5,815 bases of DNA from Bacillota bacterium (GTDB lineage: Bacteria > Bacillota > Clostridia > Acetivibrionales > DTU013). Each line of letters opens with the position of its first letter. Within the stretch, counting starts at the first letter, position 1. Position numbers and translations under genes: made by a program. This document shows positions 5,262 through 5,815 of this stretch, in pieces. The notes beneath the pieces were generated by a model. The model saw only the letters and a program-made list of their open reading frames with translations. It was not told the DNA's origin and did no database searches. The stretch spans positions 1 through 5,815 of the forward strand of contig JAEZMC010000329.1 in NCBI GenBank assembly GCA_023435805.1. The letters run 5' to 3'.

Positions 5262-5789
5262 TCACTTCACCAATTTTTTGATTTCATCCAATGCTCTGTC
5301 ATAGTCCGGATGATTTGAATTTTCTGATACATATTCCACATACCGTACTGTATTGTCGCGGTCGATGACAAGAATTCCCCTGCACAGAAGCCGGAGCTTG
5401 TCGATCACGAATCCGTATTTTTCACCAAAATCCAAAGATCTGTGATCCGAAACCAACTGAATATTTTTGATATCCTCGGCTGCACAAAATCTTTTCAATG
5501 CATATGGCAAATCCACACTGATGGCAATGATCTGCACATCTTCGGACAACCCTGTCGCCTCGCGGTTGAACCTGGCTGTTTGAAGCGCGCATACGCCCGT
5601 ATCTACGGAAGTCGTTACACTGATCACTTTTATCTTGTTATCCGTATCCCGGTAAAAATCGAAATCGCTCACATCCTGTCCGACAGCAGTAAAGTTTTCC
5701 GCCCTGTCGCCCGCATGTACAACTTTGCCGCGCAGCTCAAAAGGTTCTCCTTTTATGGCAACCGTACGGGTTCCTGTTTTATTATCCAT
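5262..5789 (-). CDS. tpx: Thiol peroxidase (atypical 2-Cys peroxiredoxin, Tpx)
   Basis: A cytosolic peroxidase of 175 residues, close to the usual 165-170, that reduces hydrogen and organic peroxides and is recycled by thioredoxin. The peroxidatic cysteine is C67 in SVDTGVCALQTARFN (61-75), with T64 completing the TxxC motif. The resolving cysteine is C102 in RFCAAEDI (100-107), the spacing typical of Tpx. The substrate-site arginine is probably R137 in LLCRGIL. Family differences are the Pro usually before VC replaced by Gly (TGVC for TPVC), and an extra cysteine, C136. The ATG at 5789-5787 is supported by GGGAGGG (complement of 5797-5803). It is the first gene seen in a - strand unit with the acyltransferase; any promoter lies at or beyond the right edge of the window. 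Confidence 0.95.
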   Translation of the reverse strand: MDNKTGTRTVAIKGEPFELRGKVVHAGDRAENFTAVGQDVSDFDFYRDTDNKIKVISVTTSVDTGVCALQTARFNREATGLSEDVQIIAISVDLPYALKRFCAAEDIKNIQLVSDHRSLDFGEKYGFVIDKLRLLCRGILVIDRDNTVRYVEYVSENSNHPDYDRALDEIKKLVK

Positions 5790-5815
5790 GACTATTCCCT
5801 CCCATCTTATTTTCA

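Overview
The window looks like chromosomal DNA from a low-to-mid GC Firmicute, most likely a clostridial or bacillus-type bacterium. This is inferred from strong GGAGG-type ribosome binding sites, a split transmembrane-modulator/cytosolic tyrosine kinase pair, a PHP-type phosphatase in place of a low-molecular-weight one, and an Ig-like surface protein of a style common in Clostridia. Species cannot be named from the sequence.

Layout, left to right. Positions 1-495 (+) are the C-terminal end of a surface protein with tandem Ig-like domains. It is cut by the left edge and ends at a strong hairpin (515-556), which it shares with the convergent galU (555-1436, -). A 150-bp divergent spacer (1437-1586) holds a plausible sigma-A promoter and leads into a compact four-gene operon on the + strand. 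The operon encodes a Wzz/CapA-type membrane modulator (1587-2249), a CapB-type tyrosine autokinase (2261-2995), a CpsB/YwqE-type PHP phosphatase (2992-3714) and a small polyprenyl-phosphate sugar-1-phosphate transferase (3754-4428). Two candidate terminator hairpins follow. From the right edge, a second unit on the - strand runs toward it: thiol peroxidase tpx (5262-5789) and, 9 nt downstream, a FemAB/GNAT-like acyltransferase (4485-5252).

How the genes fit together. GalU makes UDP-glucose, the usual feedstock for envelope polysaccharide. The sugar transferase would load the first sugar phosphate onto undecaprenyl phosphate. The modulator, kinase and phosphatase form the phosphorylation cycle that controls polymer length and export. 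No further glycosyltransferase, flippase or polymerase lies in the window, so this is the control-plus-initiation module of an exopolysaccharide or capsule system. The rest must be elsewhere, or the module acts on another pathway. The tpx/acyltransferase pair looks like a separate unit combining peroxide defence with a possible envelope acyl or aminoacyl transfer.

Nearly all of the window is coding. I see no tRNA, rRNA, CRISPR array, insertion sequence or phage gene. I do not see an obviously new system. The most useful second looks are the residue changes in the kinase, the short FemAB-like protein coupled to tpx, the palindrome at the predicted operon start site, and the base-composition step between the two surface-protein repeats.
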